A stretch of 64,000 nt of DNA. Origin: Bacteroides mediterraneensis. GTDB taxonomy: Bacteria > Bacteroidota > Bacteroidia > Bacteroidales > Bacteroidaceae. Positions 26,375 through 35,533 of this stretch are shown here, piece by piece. The first letter of the stretch is position 1, and every line of letters begins with the position of its first letter. The DNA lies in contig NZ_DAJPEN010000001.1 in assembly GCF_025993685.1 (NCBI RefSeq), forward strand, positions 1,054,001 through 1,118,000, read 5' to 3'. The position numbers and the translations under genes were made by a program. A model generated the notes under the pieces. The model did no database searches. It was not told the origin of the DNA and worked only from the letters and a program-made list of their open reading frames with translations.

Positions 26375-27571
26375 TTAAAATTGTTCAGGGTGGTTTTTGT
26401 ATCTCAAATAAGTTTCGATGTCTTTGTCTCCTCTTCCCGATACGGTCAGGACTACGATGTCAGACGGCTGGAATTTGACTTTTTCCAAGGCTCCCAGGGC
26501 ATGAGCCGATTCCAATGCCGGAATGATGCCTTCCAGCCGGGTCAGTTCGAAAGCGGCACGCAAGGCTTCATCGTCATTGATAGCCAGTACGGTAGCCCGT
26601 TTCTGTGCGGCCAGATTGGCATGCATGGGGCCGATGCCCGGATAATCCAGTCCGGCAGATACGGAGTAGGGTTCCAGAATCTGTCCGTCTTCATTCTGCA
26701 TCACCAGGGTCTTGGAACCGTGGATGATTCCCAAGCGTCCCAACTGGATGGTAGCGGCCGAGAATCCGCTGTGGATACCCTTTCCTCCGGCTTCTGCCAG
26801 AATGATTTTCACCCGGTCGTCGTCCAAGTAGTGGTAGATGGTGCCGGCGGCATTGCTTCCGCCCCCTACACAGGCCATCAGGTAATCCGGATAGTCACGT
26901 CCTTCGTGTTCCATCAGCTGTTTCTTGATTTCTTCGCTGATGACCGATTGCAGACGGGCTACCATGTCCGGATAAGGGTGAGGGCCTACCGTAGAACCAA
27001 TCACGTAATACGTGTCTTCCGGGTGGCAGCACCAGTCGCGTATGGCTTCGTTGGTGGCATCCTTCAGGGTCATGTTGCCGGAGGTGACGGCCTCCACTCT
27101 GGCTCCCAGCATTTGCATACGTTCCACATTCACCCGCTGGCGTTCCACATCGGTCTTTCCCATGTAGACCACACATTCCATTCCCATCAGGGCACATACC
27201 GTGGCTGTGGCCACACCGTGCTGTCCGGCTCCTGTCTCGGCAATGATTCGTTTCTTGCCCATTCTCCGGGCCAAAAGTACCTGGCCGATGGCATTGTTGA
27301 TTTTATGGGCTCCCGTGTGGTTCAGGTCTTCCCGTTTCAGGTAGATCTTGCATCCGTATTTTTCCGACAACCGTTTGGCGAGGTAAAGAGGAGAGGGGCG
27401 TCCTACGTAGTCTTTGAGCAAGGCTTGATATTCTTTCTGGAAACTTTCGTCTGCCAGTACCTTAAGGTAGGCGTTTCGTAATTCTTCCACACAGCGATGG
27501 AGAATCTCCGGGATGTAGGCTCCACCAAAATCTCCATAAAATCCTTCTTGATTGACTTGATAAGTTTTCAT
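26375..27571 (-). CDS. trpB: Tryptophan synthase beta chain
   Basis: The 398-residue PLP enzyme condenses indole with serine. The PLP lysine is Lys90 in NHTGAHKINNAIGQ. AETGAGQHGVATATV, GGGSNAAGTIYHY and GLDYPGIGP are further signatures. It is the first gene of this trp operon, in the order B-E-G-D-C-F-A usual for Bacteroides, and follows the attenuator hairpin by about 30 bp. Confidence 0.95.
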   Translation of the reverse strand: MKTYQVNQEGFYGDFGGAYIPEILHRCVEELRNAYLKVLADESFQKEYQALLKDYVGRPSPLYLAKRLSEKYGCKIYLKREDLNHTGAHKINNAIGQVLLARRMGKKRIIAETGAGQHGVATATVCALMGMECVVYMGKTDVERQRVNVERMQMLGARVEAVTSGNMTLKDATNEAIRDWCCHPEDTYYVIGSTVGPHPYPDMVARLQSVISEEIKKQLMEHEGRDYPDYLMACVGGGSNAAGTIYHYLDDDRVKIILAEAGGKGIHSGFSAATIQLGRLGIIHGSKTLVMQNEDGQILEPYSVSAGLDYPGIGPMHANLAAQKRATVLAINDDEALRAAFELTRLEGIIPALESAHALGALEKVKFQPSDIVVLTVSGRGDKDIETYLRYKNHPEQF

Positions 27572-27602
27572 GAGTGTATTTGTATTTTAGGGGTAAAAAC
27601 AA

Positions 27603-27634
27603 AAAAGGCTGTCGTAAGTTTACGACAGCCTTTT
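27603..27634 (-). terminator. trp attenuator terminator
   Basis: A 15-bp perfect stem (27603-27617 with 27620-27634, two-base loop) is followed on the minus strand by a T-rich run just before trpB. The leader segment reading GTCGTAAG near 27678-27685 can pair with the 3' arm of this stem instead, giving an antiterminator. This is the layout of ribosome-mediated attenuation. Confidence 0.85.
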
Positions 27635-27679
27635 CGTGATATTATATCTCTTGAGGTATATACATGCGGCTTAGTTCCC

Positions 27680-27742
27680 TTACGACTTGTGAAGTTGTAA
27701 GCGGCGCCACCAGAAGAATGTATTTACCATTGAATGTCTCAT
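27680..27742 (-). CDS. trpL: trp operon leader peptide
   Basis: A 20-residue ORF reads MRHSMVNTFFWWRRLQLHKS and then TAA, with tandem Trp codons at positions 11-12. It lies about 170 bp upstream of trpB and about 37 bp downstream of a -7 element. A ribosome stalled at the Trp codons would cover the segment CTTACAACTT, which otherwise pairs with AAGTCGTAAG just downstream. That would free the latter to disrupt the terminator at 27603-27634. Two overlapping start codons are possible (Met1 or Met5). It is too short for usual gene callers. Confidence 0.85.
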   Translation of the reverse strand: MRHSMVNTFFWWRRLQLHKS

Positions 27743-27778
27743 AATGTTATTTTTCTTGTTTTTTTATTGTTCCGTTCG

Positions 27779-27809
27779 CAAAGGTAACGATTCATTTGAA
27801 TTTTCCAAA
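27779..27809 (-). promoter_or_regulatory. trp operon promoter
   Basis: On the minus strand there is a -33 element TTTG (27806-27809), a 19-bp spacer and a -7 element TACCTTTG (27779-27786). This matches the Bacteroidetes consensus. Confidence 0.7.
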
Positions 27810-27838
27810 CAAAAGAGTGTGATTTTTTTACTTTTTCC

Positions 27839-27846
27839 TATCTTTG
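27839..27846 (+). promoter_or_regulatory. -7 element upstream of the alkD-like gene
   Basis: TATCTTTG matches TAnnTTTG, 34 bp before the ATG at 27881 and divergent from the trp promoter. Confidence 0.55.
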
Positions 27847-27880
27847 CCCGAATTTTTAAAATCGCGTATATAATAAGGTC

Positions 27881-28591
27881 ATGGAGGAATTCAGACTGGA
27901 CGGTTTGACCGTCAAAGAACATCTGCTGATACTCGCAGTGGATGGGAACCGCAAGTTTACAGAAGGGCTTCACCCTGGTGTGGAACATGTGTTGGGCATT
28001 CGTTTGCCGGCGTTGCGGAAACTGGCTGCAAGGATTGCCAAGGGCGACTGGGAAAATTACCTTGAAACAGTCGACGGGTATTACATGGAAGAACGCATGT
28101 TGCAGGGAATGGTGTTGGGCTGCATCCAGCCCGATGAAGATGTGGAAGTGTATCTGCACCGTGTCACCTGCTTTGTGTGGAACATCAACAGCTGGTCGGT
28201 GTGCGATACGTTTAAGTTTGGAGGCGGGAAGGCGTTTATTCGCCGTCATTCAGCCCGTCTTTGGGAATACCTGAAGGAATGGATGAAAGCCTCGGGTGAG
28301 TATGAAGTCCGTTTCGGTGTAGTGATGGGTATGAGTTATTTTCTGGATACGGATCATGTGGATGAATTGCTTTCCTTACTCGACGGTATCCGTCACGAAG
28401 GATATTACGTACGTATGGCTGTGGCATGGGCTCTTTCGGTTTGTCTGGTAAAATTCCCTGAAAAGACTTTGGATTTTCTCCAAAACTGTCACTTGGATGA
28501 TTTTACCTTCCGCAAGACCCTTCAGAAAATCGGCGAATCTTATCGCGTAAGTGAAGAGATGAAAAAGGCTGTCAAGGCATTGAAGCGTTGA
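27881..28591 (+). CDS. AlkD-like DNA alkylation repair protein
   Basis: The 236-residue all-helical protein is of the AlkD family, HEAT-repeat DNA glycosylases that remove bulky or cationic alkylated bases. The LGIRLPALRKLAARIAKGDW segment and WNINSWSVCDTFKFGG (a Trp/Asp-bearing helix junction) match the family pattern. It is cytoplasmic. The gene stands alone, divergent from trp, and a terminator overlaps its last codons. Confidence 0.8.
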   Translation: MEEFRLDGLTVKEHLLILAVDGNRKFTEGLHPGVEHVLGIRLPALRKLAARIAKGDWENYLETVDGYYMEERMLQGMVLGCIQPDEDVEVYLHRVTCFVWNINSWSVCDTFKFGGGKAFIRRHSARLWEYLKEWMKASGEYEVRFGVVMGMSYFLDTDHVDELLSLLDGIRHEGYYVRMAVAWALSVCLVKFPEKTLDFLQNCHLDDFTFRKTLQKIGESYRVSEEMKKAVKALKR

Positions 28592-28604
28592 CAGCCTTTG
28601 CTGT
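28564..28604 (+). terminator. Intrinsic terminator overlapping the alkD-like stop
   Basis: AAAGGCTGTCAA (28564-28575) pairs with TTGACAGCCTTT (28588-28599). The stop codon of the gene lies inside the 3' arm. The structure may also serve the convergent prmA gene. Confidence 0.75.
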
Positions 28605-28612
28605 TTTGGTTT

Positions 28613-29458
28613 TTATTTCATTCTAAATTTTACGGCTGCCCAGTTGTGTTTTTCGCGGTGGTGTACGTATTCCATACCCAGACTTTCCGCTTTTTCACGC
28701 AATACCGGAATGTCTTCCGTGTAGAATCCGCTGATATACAGTTCAGAGCCTTTTTTCATGCAAGCTGCATAAGCCGGCATATCCTGTAACAGGATGTTGC
28801 GGTTGATGTTGGCGATGATGACATCAAACGGTTCATGTCCTTCCAGCAGGGAAGCGTCGCCCAGCGCTACGGTGATGTTGGAGATACCGTTCAGAGCAAT
28901 GTTGTCGCGCGAATTGTTCACGCACCAGTCGTCAATATCGATGGCAGTCACTTTTTCAGCTCCTCTCATGCTGGCCAGAATAGCCAGAATGGATGTGCCG
29001 CATCCCATATCAAGTACGGATTTTCCTTTCAGGTCGGCTTCCAGCAGTTCTCCCAAGATGGAGCTGGTGGTTTCATGGTGTCCTGTACCGAATGCCATCT
29101 GCGGATTAATCACGATGTCGTATTCAGCCTTCGGGTAGTCTTTGTGGAAAGTACTGTGAATCACACAGCGGTTGTCGATGACGATGGGCTGGAAGAAATT
29201 CTTTTCCCATTCTTCGTTCCAGTTCTTGTCTTCCGGTTCCGCGATGGAGTAGGTAATGGCTGTATCAGGTATCGGGAAATTCTCCACTACCTGCTTGAGA
29301 GCTGCTTCATCAAACTGGCTTTGCTGGATATAGGCCTTCATGCCGTTTTCACATTCCACGAAACTTTCAAAACCGATGTCGGCGGTCAGTCCCGATAATA
29401 CATCTGTGATGGTCTCGTTGCACGGCTGTGCGGTAAAGGTCACTTCAAAATATTTCAT
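28613..29458 (-). CDS. prmA: Ribosomal protein L11 methyltransferase
   Basis: The 281-residue SAM-dependent methyltransferase trimethylates ribosomal protein L11. The SAM site is KSVLDMGCGTSILAILA followed by ITAIDID-type strand (VTAIDIDDWCVNNS); the N/D-PPY-like motif is IIANINRNILL. PrmA-typical MAFGTGHHETTSS precedes it. The start at 29458 (MKYFEV) is chosen because the N-terminal beta strand of the family begins there; the upstream extension to 29608 is unlike the family. A -7 element TACATTTG lies at 29490-29497 on the minus strand. Confidence 0.93.
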   Translation of the reverse strand: MKYFEVTFTAQPCNETITDVLSGLTADIGFESFVECENGMKAYIQQSQFDEAALKQVVENFPIPDTAITYSIAEPEDKNWNEEWEKNFFQPIVIDNRCVIHSTFHKDYPKAEYDIVINPQMAFGTGHHETTSSILGELLEADLKGKSVLDMGCGTSILAILASMRGAEKVTAIDIDDWCVNNSRDNIALNGISNITVALGDASLLEGHEPFDVIIANINRNILLQDMPAYAACMKKGSELYISGFYTEDIPVLREKAESLGMEYVHHREKHNWAAVKFRMK

Positions 29459-29623
29459 ACGTTTGTGCGGTTTAAAATAGAATCTCAGACAAATGTACAT
29501 AAAATCCTTGACATTGTTAATCCATCTGAGGTGAAAAACAATCACTAAATATAGTGATATGCCCCTGCTTGTAGATGCGTAAAATAGCCATTTTTGGTGA
29601 TTTCCCATGATATAGGTATGTCG

Positions 29624-29631
29624 TAATTTTG
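29624..29631 (+). promoter_or_regulatory. -7 element for the SusC operon
   Basis: TAATTTTG fits TAnnTTTG, 47 bp before the susC-like ATG. No good -33 TTTG lies at the usual distance. Confidence 0.5.
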
Positions 29632-29640
29632 CCGTGAAAA

Positions 29641-29660
29641 TTTTTTACATGTGTAAAAAA
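29641..29660 (+). promoter_or_regulatory. 20-bp perfect palindrome in the SusC leader
   Basis: The sequence TTTTTTACATGTGTAAAAAA is a complete palindrome between the -7 element and the start codon. It is a candidate operator. Confidence 0.4.
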
Positions 29661-29678
29661 CCTTAACCGAACTATTTT

Positions 29679-32600
29679 ATGGATAAAAATCACAACGTAG
29701 GGCTCTTGCTGGCCCTATCTTTTCTGTTGCATATAAGCTGTTTATATGCGAGCACTTCTTATGAGGTTTCGGAAGCCGTTCCGCAAATTGTGGTGAGAGG
29801 TGTGGTTACGGATGTCGGTGGAGAGCCATTAATTGGTGCCGCTATCCAAAATGTACGAAAGAAAAATGGGGTTGTTACAGATTTGAACGGTCAGTTTGAA
29901 ATTCGTACTTCTATGGGTGAGAAGTGGGCTGTGAGCTACATCGGGATGAAATCGTATGAGTTTGTCGTTAAATCCGAGAAAAGGTTGCGTATTGCTTTGG
30001 AACCGGATGTGCAGGCCTTGGATGAGGTAGTTGTGACGGGATATGGAAAGGTGAATTCCCGACTGTTTGTAGGGGCTGTCACCAAAGTCTCTACCCAAGA
30101 CTTCCTTTCAGCACCTCAAGCCGATTTCAGTCGCCTGTTGGAAGGAAAAGCGCCGGGGTTGAATATCTCTTCTGTTTCCAGCACTTTCGGGGCGGCTCCG
30201 AAGGTTAACATTCGGGGTGGCAGTTCTATCCATGGAAATGTGCAGCCCTTGTGGGTGGTGGATGGAGCTGTTGTGGAGGATATGGTGGCCTTGAACGAGG
30301 AACAGTTGGCCTCCGGTGATGCAATTACATTGGTCAGTTCTACCTTAGCCGGATTGAATCCGGCAGATATTGAAAGCATTGAAGTGCTGAAAGACGCTTC
30401 GGCCACCTCTTTGTATGGGGCTAGAGGAATGAACGGGGTTATCGTTGTGGAATCCAAGGCCGGAAAACGCGGAAAAGGACTCAATGTGACGTATAATTTG
30501 ACTACCTCTTTGCGGCTCAGGCCATCTTATACACAATTTGACATGATGAACAGTGCCGAAACGATGCAAGTTTATCATGAGATGGAGAATAAAGGCTATT
30601 TTACGATGAACCGTGCCCTTTATGGGCGAAGGGGAGGGGTGTATTCCCAAATGTATCAGCTTATCGATACCTTTCAGCAAGGCGGATTCGGTTTGCCCAA
30701 TACGTTGGAAGCCAGAAGGGCATTTTTACATAAGGCATCCACGTATAATACCGATTGGTTCAAGCATATCTATACCCAGTCGCTGACACAAAATCATTCT
30801 TTGTCCTTGAGTTATGGGGGAGAGAAATCGGCTACTTATGCCTCCGTGAGTTTTTACAATGATCCGGGTGAAACGGTAGCCGAGAAGGTGAAGCGCTTTA
30901 CGGGTTTCTTGAATTCGAGTTTCTTTCTGTCTCCCCGTCTGAAAGTATCTGCCAATCTGCAGGCCAACTTCCGTGAACAGCGTGCCCCGGGAACGTTTCC
31001 ACGTATCCGGAATCTGGAGGCAGGAGCTTATAAGCGTGATTTTGACATCAACCCGTTCAATTATGCGTTGAATACGTCCCGTACGTTGCGTCCTTACGAT
31101 GAGGCCGGAAATTATGAATATTACCGGAACGATTGGGCTCCATTTAATATTCTTCAGGAGTATCAGGAAAATTACATGCGTATCCGCGTGTCCGATTTTC
31201 GTTTCTCATTAAGTGGGGAATGGGAACCTGTCAAGAAACTGCGTCTGTCGCTTTTACTGAATACCCGTATGGCGGTGACGGGGATGGCGCATTTTCTGGG
31301 AGAGAACTCCAATGTGCTGTGGGCGTACCGGGCCGACCGGAGCTTGTTGGAAAGACAGCACAATATTTACCTTTACCGTCCGGAGAAGGGGGAGCCGCAG
31401 GTGATTCTGCCCATGGGTGGGGTTTACCAAAAATCGTCACAGACGATGAACAGTTATCTGGGACGTGCCTCACTGGATTATGTTCACGAATGGGGCGGAC
31501 ACCGGATTAAATGGTTCTCTTTTGCCGAGGTGAAGATGAACGATTTGTCGTCTGACTCTTTCAAGGGATACGGTATTGGTTTTAACCGGGCCAACAGTGT
31601 CATGACTTCACCGCTGGTGTTTGAAAAGATACTGAATGAAGGGGAGGACTATTTTTCCTTGCACGACCGCCATGAGCGTGACCTCGTTTTTTCCGGCTCT
31701 TTGACCTATGACTATCGGAACCGGTATATTCTGAATCTGGTAGGTAATTACGAAGGTTCCAATGCGGCAGGAATCGGTCGTCGGGTAAGATGGTTGCCTA
31801 CTTGGAACGTGGGGGTGAAATGGAATGTGGATGCGGAATCGTTTTTTGCACCTTTTCGTAATTTCTGGAACCAGTTTTCCCTGCGTATGAGTTACGGGCT
31901 TGTAGCCAAGATGAACAGTGAGGCCATCAATTCCTTACCGGTATACGACAGTCGTCTGACCTTCCGCAAGGATATTTCCGACAGGGAATATGCCATTTAC
32001 ATCCAGCACCTGGAAAACCGTGACCTCACTTGGGAAAAAATGTATGAGTTCAATGTGGGAACCGACCTGTCTTTCTGGAATGACCGGATCAGCTGTTCGT
32101 TGGATGTGTATTCGCGGCGTTCGTTCGATTTGATTGACTGGGTACAGACTTCCGGTATCGGAGGGGAGTACAAAAAATGGATGAACTTTGGGGATATGAA
32201 GACCGTGGGCCTTGATTTTCTGCTGAATACGCAGAATATCCGGCAGAAAGATTTCAGCTGGAATACTGTCTGGGGCTTCTCATTCTATCACCAGGAGATA
32301 ACCCGTCTGCTGAACCAACCTACCACTTTCGATATGGTGGCAGGCAACGGGCGGGGAAACATTGAAGGATTTCCCCGGGGCGGGTTGTATTCTTTCGACT
32401 TCCGGGGACTGACGGATAGAGGATTGCCCCAGTTTTATTTTGGCAATCTGCCATTGTCATCCAACGGCTATTCGCAGATTGCGGGGGCCAACTTCTATGA
32501 TACGACTTATAACCGGTCTTATCTGCTGTATGAGGGTCCTTCCGAGCCGTTTATCACTACTAGCTTGGAAAACACTTTCCGTTACAAAGGTTGGAGTCTC

Positions 32601-33068
32601 TCCGTGTTTCTGACTTCCCGGATGGGTAACAAAGTGCGGATCAGTCCGACGTTTGACCCGGAATACAACGACCTGAATGTGTTCACTACCCGTTATCGTG
32701 ACCGCTGGCTGGTGAAGGGAGATGAACAGACCAAGCACATTCCCGTCATTCCAGGATATGACATTTACAGTTTGATGGGAAAAGAGAATGTGGAGCGGGC
32801 TTACAACACCTATAACTATTCGCAGGTGAATGTGGCCGACGGAAGTTTCGTGCGCTTGAAGAGTCTTTCGCTAGGCTATGCTTTCCCTCGCGCGGTTTGT
32901 GAGAAAATGAAGATGAAAGGTCTCAGTCTGTATGCCCAGGTGACCAATCCGTTTTTGATTTATGCGGATAAGAAACTGCAGGGAAGAGATCCGGAGTTCA
33001 TCAATTCCGGAGGGGTTTCTTCTCCCACTCCCAGAACGTACAGTATGTCGGTTCAGTTAAGTTTTTAA
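29679..33068 (+). CDS. SusC/RagA-type TonB-dependent outer-membrane receptor
   Basis: The 1129-residue protein has a signal peptide (about residues 1-25). A carboxypeptidase-regulatory-like domain follows (VRGVVTDVGGEPLIGAAIQ, about 35-110), then the TonB-box region ALDEVVVTGYGKV, the plug (FGAAPKVNIRGGSS, PLWVVDG, IESIEVLKDASATSLYG) and a 22-strand barrel ending in the aromatic terminus VQLSF. It imports ligands together with the SusD protein encoded 12 bp downstream. The following imelysin, FecA-like and DUF-type genes suggest a metal or metal-chelate ligand rather than a glycan, since no glycoside hydrolase is in the operon. Confidence 0.93.
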   Translation: MDKNHNVGLLLALSFLLHISCLYASTSYEVSEAVPQIVVRGVVTDVGGEPLIGAAIQNVRKKNGVVTDLNGQFEIRTSMGEKWAVSYIGMKSYEFVVKSEKRLRIALEPDVQALDEVVVTGYGKVNSRLFVGAVTKVSTQDFLSAPQADFSRLLEGKAPGLNISSVSSTFGAAPKVNIRGGSSIHGNVQPLWVVDGAVVEDMVALNEEQLASGDAITLVSSTLAGLNPADIESIEVLKDASATSLYGARGMNGVIVVESKAGKRGKGLNVTYNLTTSLRLRPSYTQFDMMNSAETMQVYHEMENKGYFTMNRALYGRRGGVYSQMYQLIDTFQQGGFGLPNTLEARRAFLHKASTYNTDWFKHIYTQSLTQNHSLSLSYGGEKSATYASVSFYNDPGETVAEKVKRFTGFLNSSFFLSPRLKVSANLQANFREQRAPGTFPRIRNLEAGAYKRDFDINPFNYALNTSRTLRPYDEAGNYEYYRNDWAPFNILQEYQENYMRIRVSDFRFSLSGEWEPVKKLRLSLLLNTRMAVTGMAHFLGENSNVLWAYRADRSLLERQHNIYLYRPEKGEPQVILPMGGVYQKSSQTMNSYLGRASLDYVHEWGGHRIKWFSFAEVKMNDLSSDSFKGYGIGFNRANSVMTSPLVFEKILNEGEDYFSLHDRHERDLVFSGSLTYDYRNRYILNLVGNYEGSNAAGIGRRVRWLPTWNVGVKWNVDAESFFAPFRNFWNQFSLRMSYGLVAKMNSEAINSLPVYDSRLTFRKDISDREYAIYIQHLENRDLTWEKMYEFNVGTDLSFWNDRISCSLDVYSRRSFDLIDWVQTSGIGGEYKKWMNFGDMKTVGLDFLLNTQNIRQKDFSWNTVWGFSFYHQEITRLLNQPTTFDMVAGNGRGNIEGFPRGGLYSFDFRGLTDRGLPQFYFGNLPLSSNGYSQIAGANFYDTTYNRSYLLYEGPSEPFITTSLENTFRYKGWSLSVFLTSRMGNKVRISPTFDPEYNDLNVFTTRYRDRWLVKGDEQTKHIPVIPGYDIYSLMGKENVERAYNTYNYSQVNVADGSFVRLKSLSLGYAFPRAVCEKMKMKGLSLYAQVTNPFLIYADKKLQGRDPEFINSGGVSSPTPRTYSMSVQLSF

Positions 33069-33080
33069 TGAATAGAAAAT

Positions 33081-34589
33081 ATGAGAAAAATAAATAGATA
33101 TGTTTTCTCCCTTTTGGGAGTGGCTTGCTTCGTGCTGTCTGCCTGCAATGATTTTCTGGAACAGTATCCCGATTCGAATACCCATACGGAAGTCGACTCC
33201 AAAGAGAAGATTGCCCAGCTGCTGACGGCTGCTTATCCGGAAGCCAGCTATTTCCGTTTCCTGGAGTTGCGGACGGACAATGTGGACGACCGGAGTCCGA
33301 AATTGCCGGCTTCACGGTTGAACGAGGCCATGTTTTATTGGAACGATTACCACGAGGAAGAGTTGGACTCTCCCAAGCTGTATTGGCTGGATTGTTACCG
33401 GGGAATTGCTCAGGCCAATCAGGCGCTGGAATTGCTGGCTGCTTATCCGGACAAGGAAGACCCGCAGTTGCAGGCCCTTTATGCCGAGGCGTTTCTGGTT
33501 CGTGCTTACCTGCATTTCATGGTGGCCAATATCTGGGCGCCGCCTTTTGCCGATGAGGAAACCAACAAAGGGTTGCCTGGCATCCCTTATGTGGAGAAGT
33601 CCGAGAAGAATGCGTGGGTGTCTTATCCGCAAGAGAATTTGCAGGACACTTACCGGAAGATTGAAAGAGACCTTTCCTATGGGCTGGCTTGGGTGAAGGA
33701 CGAGTATTATCAGAAGAAAAAATACCACTTTCATAAAAAGGCGGCTTATGCGCTGGCCGTCCGTTTTTTTGCCTATACGGGTCAGTGGCAAAAGGTGATT
33801 GATTATGCTACTTACGTATTGGGTTCGGACGTGAAGAAAGCCATTTTGCCTTATCAGGTATATAAGGAGAAATCTGTGGAGGAGATGGTGGAAGGTTATG
33901 CCTCGGAGGATAATCCAAGTAACCTGCTGATTACTACGGTGGAGAGCCTTTGGGAAGAAAACTACAAGACCGACCGCTATGGACTGGGAAGCGTATCGTA
34001 TGAAGAGGTTTTCCAGCGTTTTTCATCTAAAAGTATCCGGCAGATAGAAGGTTATTTCAAGGCGGTGCACAGACTCGACCGGACCCGTGCCTACTGGCCG
34101 AAATTTACCCATTTTCAGTCGGCCGACGGATTGCTGAACGAACGTCGCGGACAGTACACACAGAATGTCTTGCTGACCACCGAAGAAGTTTTTCTGCACC
34201 GTATTGAAGCCTACGCTATGACGGGCCGTGCTGATTTGGCCAAAGATGACTTGATTACGTTCATCAACCAGAAGCATATTGCGGATGGTATCGGGAGTGA
34301 GTTGTCGGGTACTGAAATTGAGAACGTGAAACCTGCCGACCGGGAGCGGATACAGCCTTTTTATCGTCCGCTTACGCAAGAACAGGCCGCTATTCTGTAC
34401 TATGTCAGTGAGGTGGCCCGGCAGCAGTTCATTCACGAAGGACTCCGCTGGTTCGATTTACGCCGTTTCAATATCAGTGTAGACCGCAACCGGGTGGGAG
34501 AGGCCAAGAAGGCACGTTATGTGTTGCAGCCGGAGGATTCCCGTAAAACGCTCTCTTTGCCAGAAGGGGTAACTCTTATTAATCCGTAA
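33081..34589 (+). CDS. SusD/RagB-type surface lipoprotein
   Basis: The 502-residue lipoprotein (lipobox VLSACND) of the SusD family has TPR-like helices with FLVRAYLHFMVANIWAPP in the N-terminal half. The family-typical C-terminal motif is FIHEGLRWFDLRRFNI. SusD proteins cap the SusC barrel and bind ligand on the cell surface. It is second in the operon. Confidence 0.92.
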   Translation: MRKINRYVFSLLGVACFVLSACNDFLEQYPDSNTHTEVDSKEKIAQLLTAAYPEASYFRFLELRTDNVDDRSPKLPASRLNEAMFYWNDYHEEELDSPKLYWLDCYRGIAQANQALELLAAYPDKEDPQLQALYAEAFLVRAYLHFMVANIWAPPFADEETNKGLPGIPYVEKSEKNAWVSYPQENLQDTYRKIERDLSYGLAWVKDEYYQKKKYHFHKKAAYALAVRFFAYTGQWQKVIDYATYVLGSDVKKAILPYQVYKEKSVEEMVEGYASEDNPSNLLITTVESLWEENYKTDRYGLGSVSYEEVFQRFSSKSIRQIEGYFKAVHRLDRTRAYWPKFTHFQSADGLLNERRGQYTQNVLLTTEEVFLHRIEAYAMTGRADLAKDDLITFINQKHIADGIGSELSGTEIENVKPADRERIQPFYRPLTQEQAAILYYVSEVARQQFIHEGLRWFDLRRFNISVDRNRVGEAKKARYVLQPEDSRKTLSLPEGVTLINP

Positions 34590-34601
34590 ACTTATAATGA
34601 T

Positions 34602-35519
34602 ATGCGAAAACAGATTTATTTATTGCTCTTGATAGGGGGCGGTTGCCTGGGAGGTGGATGTCAGAAGGTAGAGATGCCCGTTCAGTATCCTTTTGCTTCG
34701 GAACCTGGACCACAAACCGAATTGGACCAATGGCTGTCGGAAGAATTTACTCGTCCCTATAATATAGAGGTGGTGTACACCCGGACGCCTTACAGAGAAA
34801 CTGACTGGCCTGACAACCTGCCTCCCAATCGGGAGAAAATTCGTCCGTTGCTGGAGGCCTTGAAGGCTTTGTGGATAGAACCTTTTGAACAGGCCGGTGG
34901 TACACCTTTCGTGAAGGAATATGTTCCCCGACAAATCCTTCTGTGGGGAGATGTTAATTTGAATTCCTTGCAGATAGGTGAAATTAATACCTCTTTGGGG
35001 GAAGCTGTTCTTCCGGTGTTTGAGGTCAATCGTTTTTCGGCAGCAACGGCAGAAACCCTTTTCCCGTATGTGCGGATGGCGACTTTTGCTTTTGCCAAAC
35101 GGCTGGTACAAGGACGACCTTCCTTACTCGACAAGTTTGCGGCACTCAATCCATCGTCTTTTTATTATGACTGGTCGAAAAGTGCGGATGTATCCAAAGG
35201 GGAGTATCAGTTTCAGGGTACGCCTTACAGTTGGAAGAAAGGTTTCTTCAGCAATGGAGCAATGGAATCATCCCTTTGTGATTTTGCCGAGACACTGAGT
35301 ATGCTTGTATGTTTGTCTGTCAGTGAAATCAATGAGTGTTTAAATACGGCACAAGAATTGGGAGGTGAAGGAGCCAAGGCGACATTGCAGCGTAAAATGG
35401 CTTTTGTCGATGAGTTTTTGTGGGAGAACTTTAAGATTCGCAGGGAAGCGCAGCTGACCCGGGTCATTTCAGCTTCTCTCAAACATTATAAACAACCACA
35501 TGATGCTCCGGCATCGTGA
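34602..35519 (+). CDS. Metallohydrolase-like lipoprotein lacking the HExxH motif
   Basis: The 305-residue lipoprotein (Cys in LGGGCQK) resembles the SusCD-linked zinc metallohydrolase lipoproteins of Bacteroidales. The late segment GFFSNGAMESSLCDFAETLSM corresponds to the family's conserved Ser-Ala-Met...Asp-Phe-Ala-Glu region. Where relatives have HEFAH followed by a helix and Gln, this protein has FAFAK (residues 162-166) and then RLVQ, so both His ligands and the catalytic Glu are gone. It should be a non-catalytic binding protein. It sits between susD and the DUF4302-like gene with gaps of 12-14 bp. Confidence 0.6.
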   Translation: MRKQIYLLLLIGGGCLGGGCQKVEMPVQYPFASEPGPQTELDQWLSEEFTRPYNIEVVYTRTPYRETDWPDNLPPNREKIRPLLEALKALWIEPFEQAGGTPFVKEYVPRQILLWGDVNLNSLQIGEINTSLGEAVLPVFEVNRFSAATAETLFPYVRMATFAFAKRLVQGRPSLLDKFAALNPSSFYYDWSKSADVSKGEYQFQGTPYSWKKGFFSNGAMESSLCDFAETLSMLVCLSVSEINECLNTAQELGGEGAKATLQRKMAFVDEFLWENFKIRREAQLTRVISASLKHYKQPHDAPAS

Positions 35520-35533
35520 CAAAAAACAATGTG

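Noticed and set aside
26327..27481. 384-codon plus-strand ORF
   Set aside because: Antisense to trpB, which is unambiguous.
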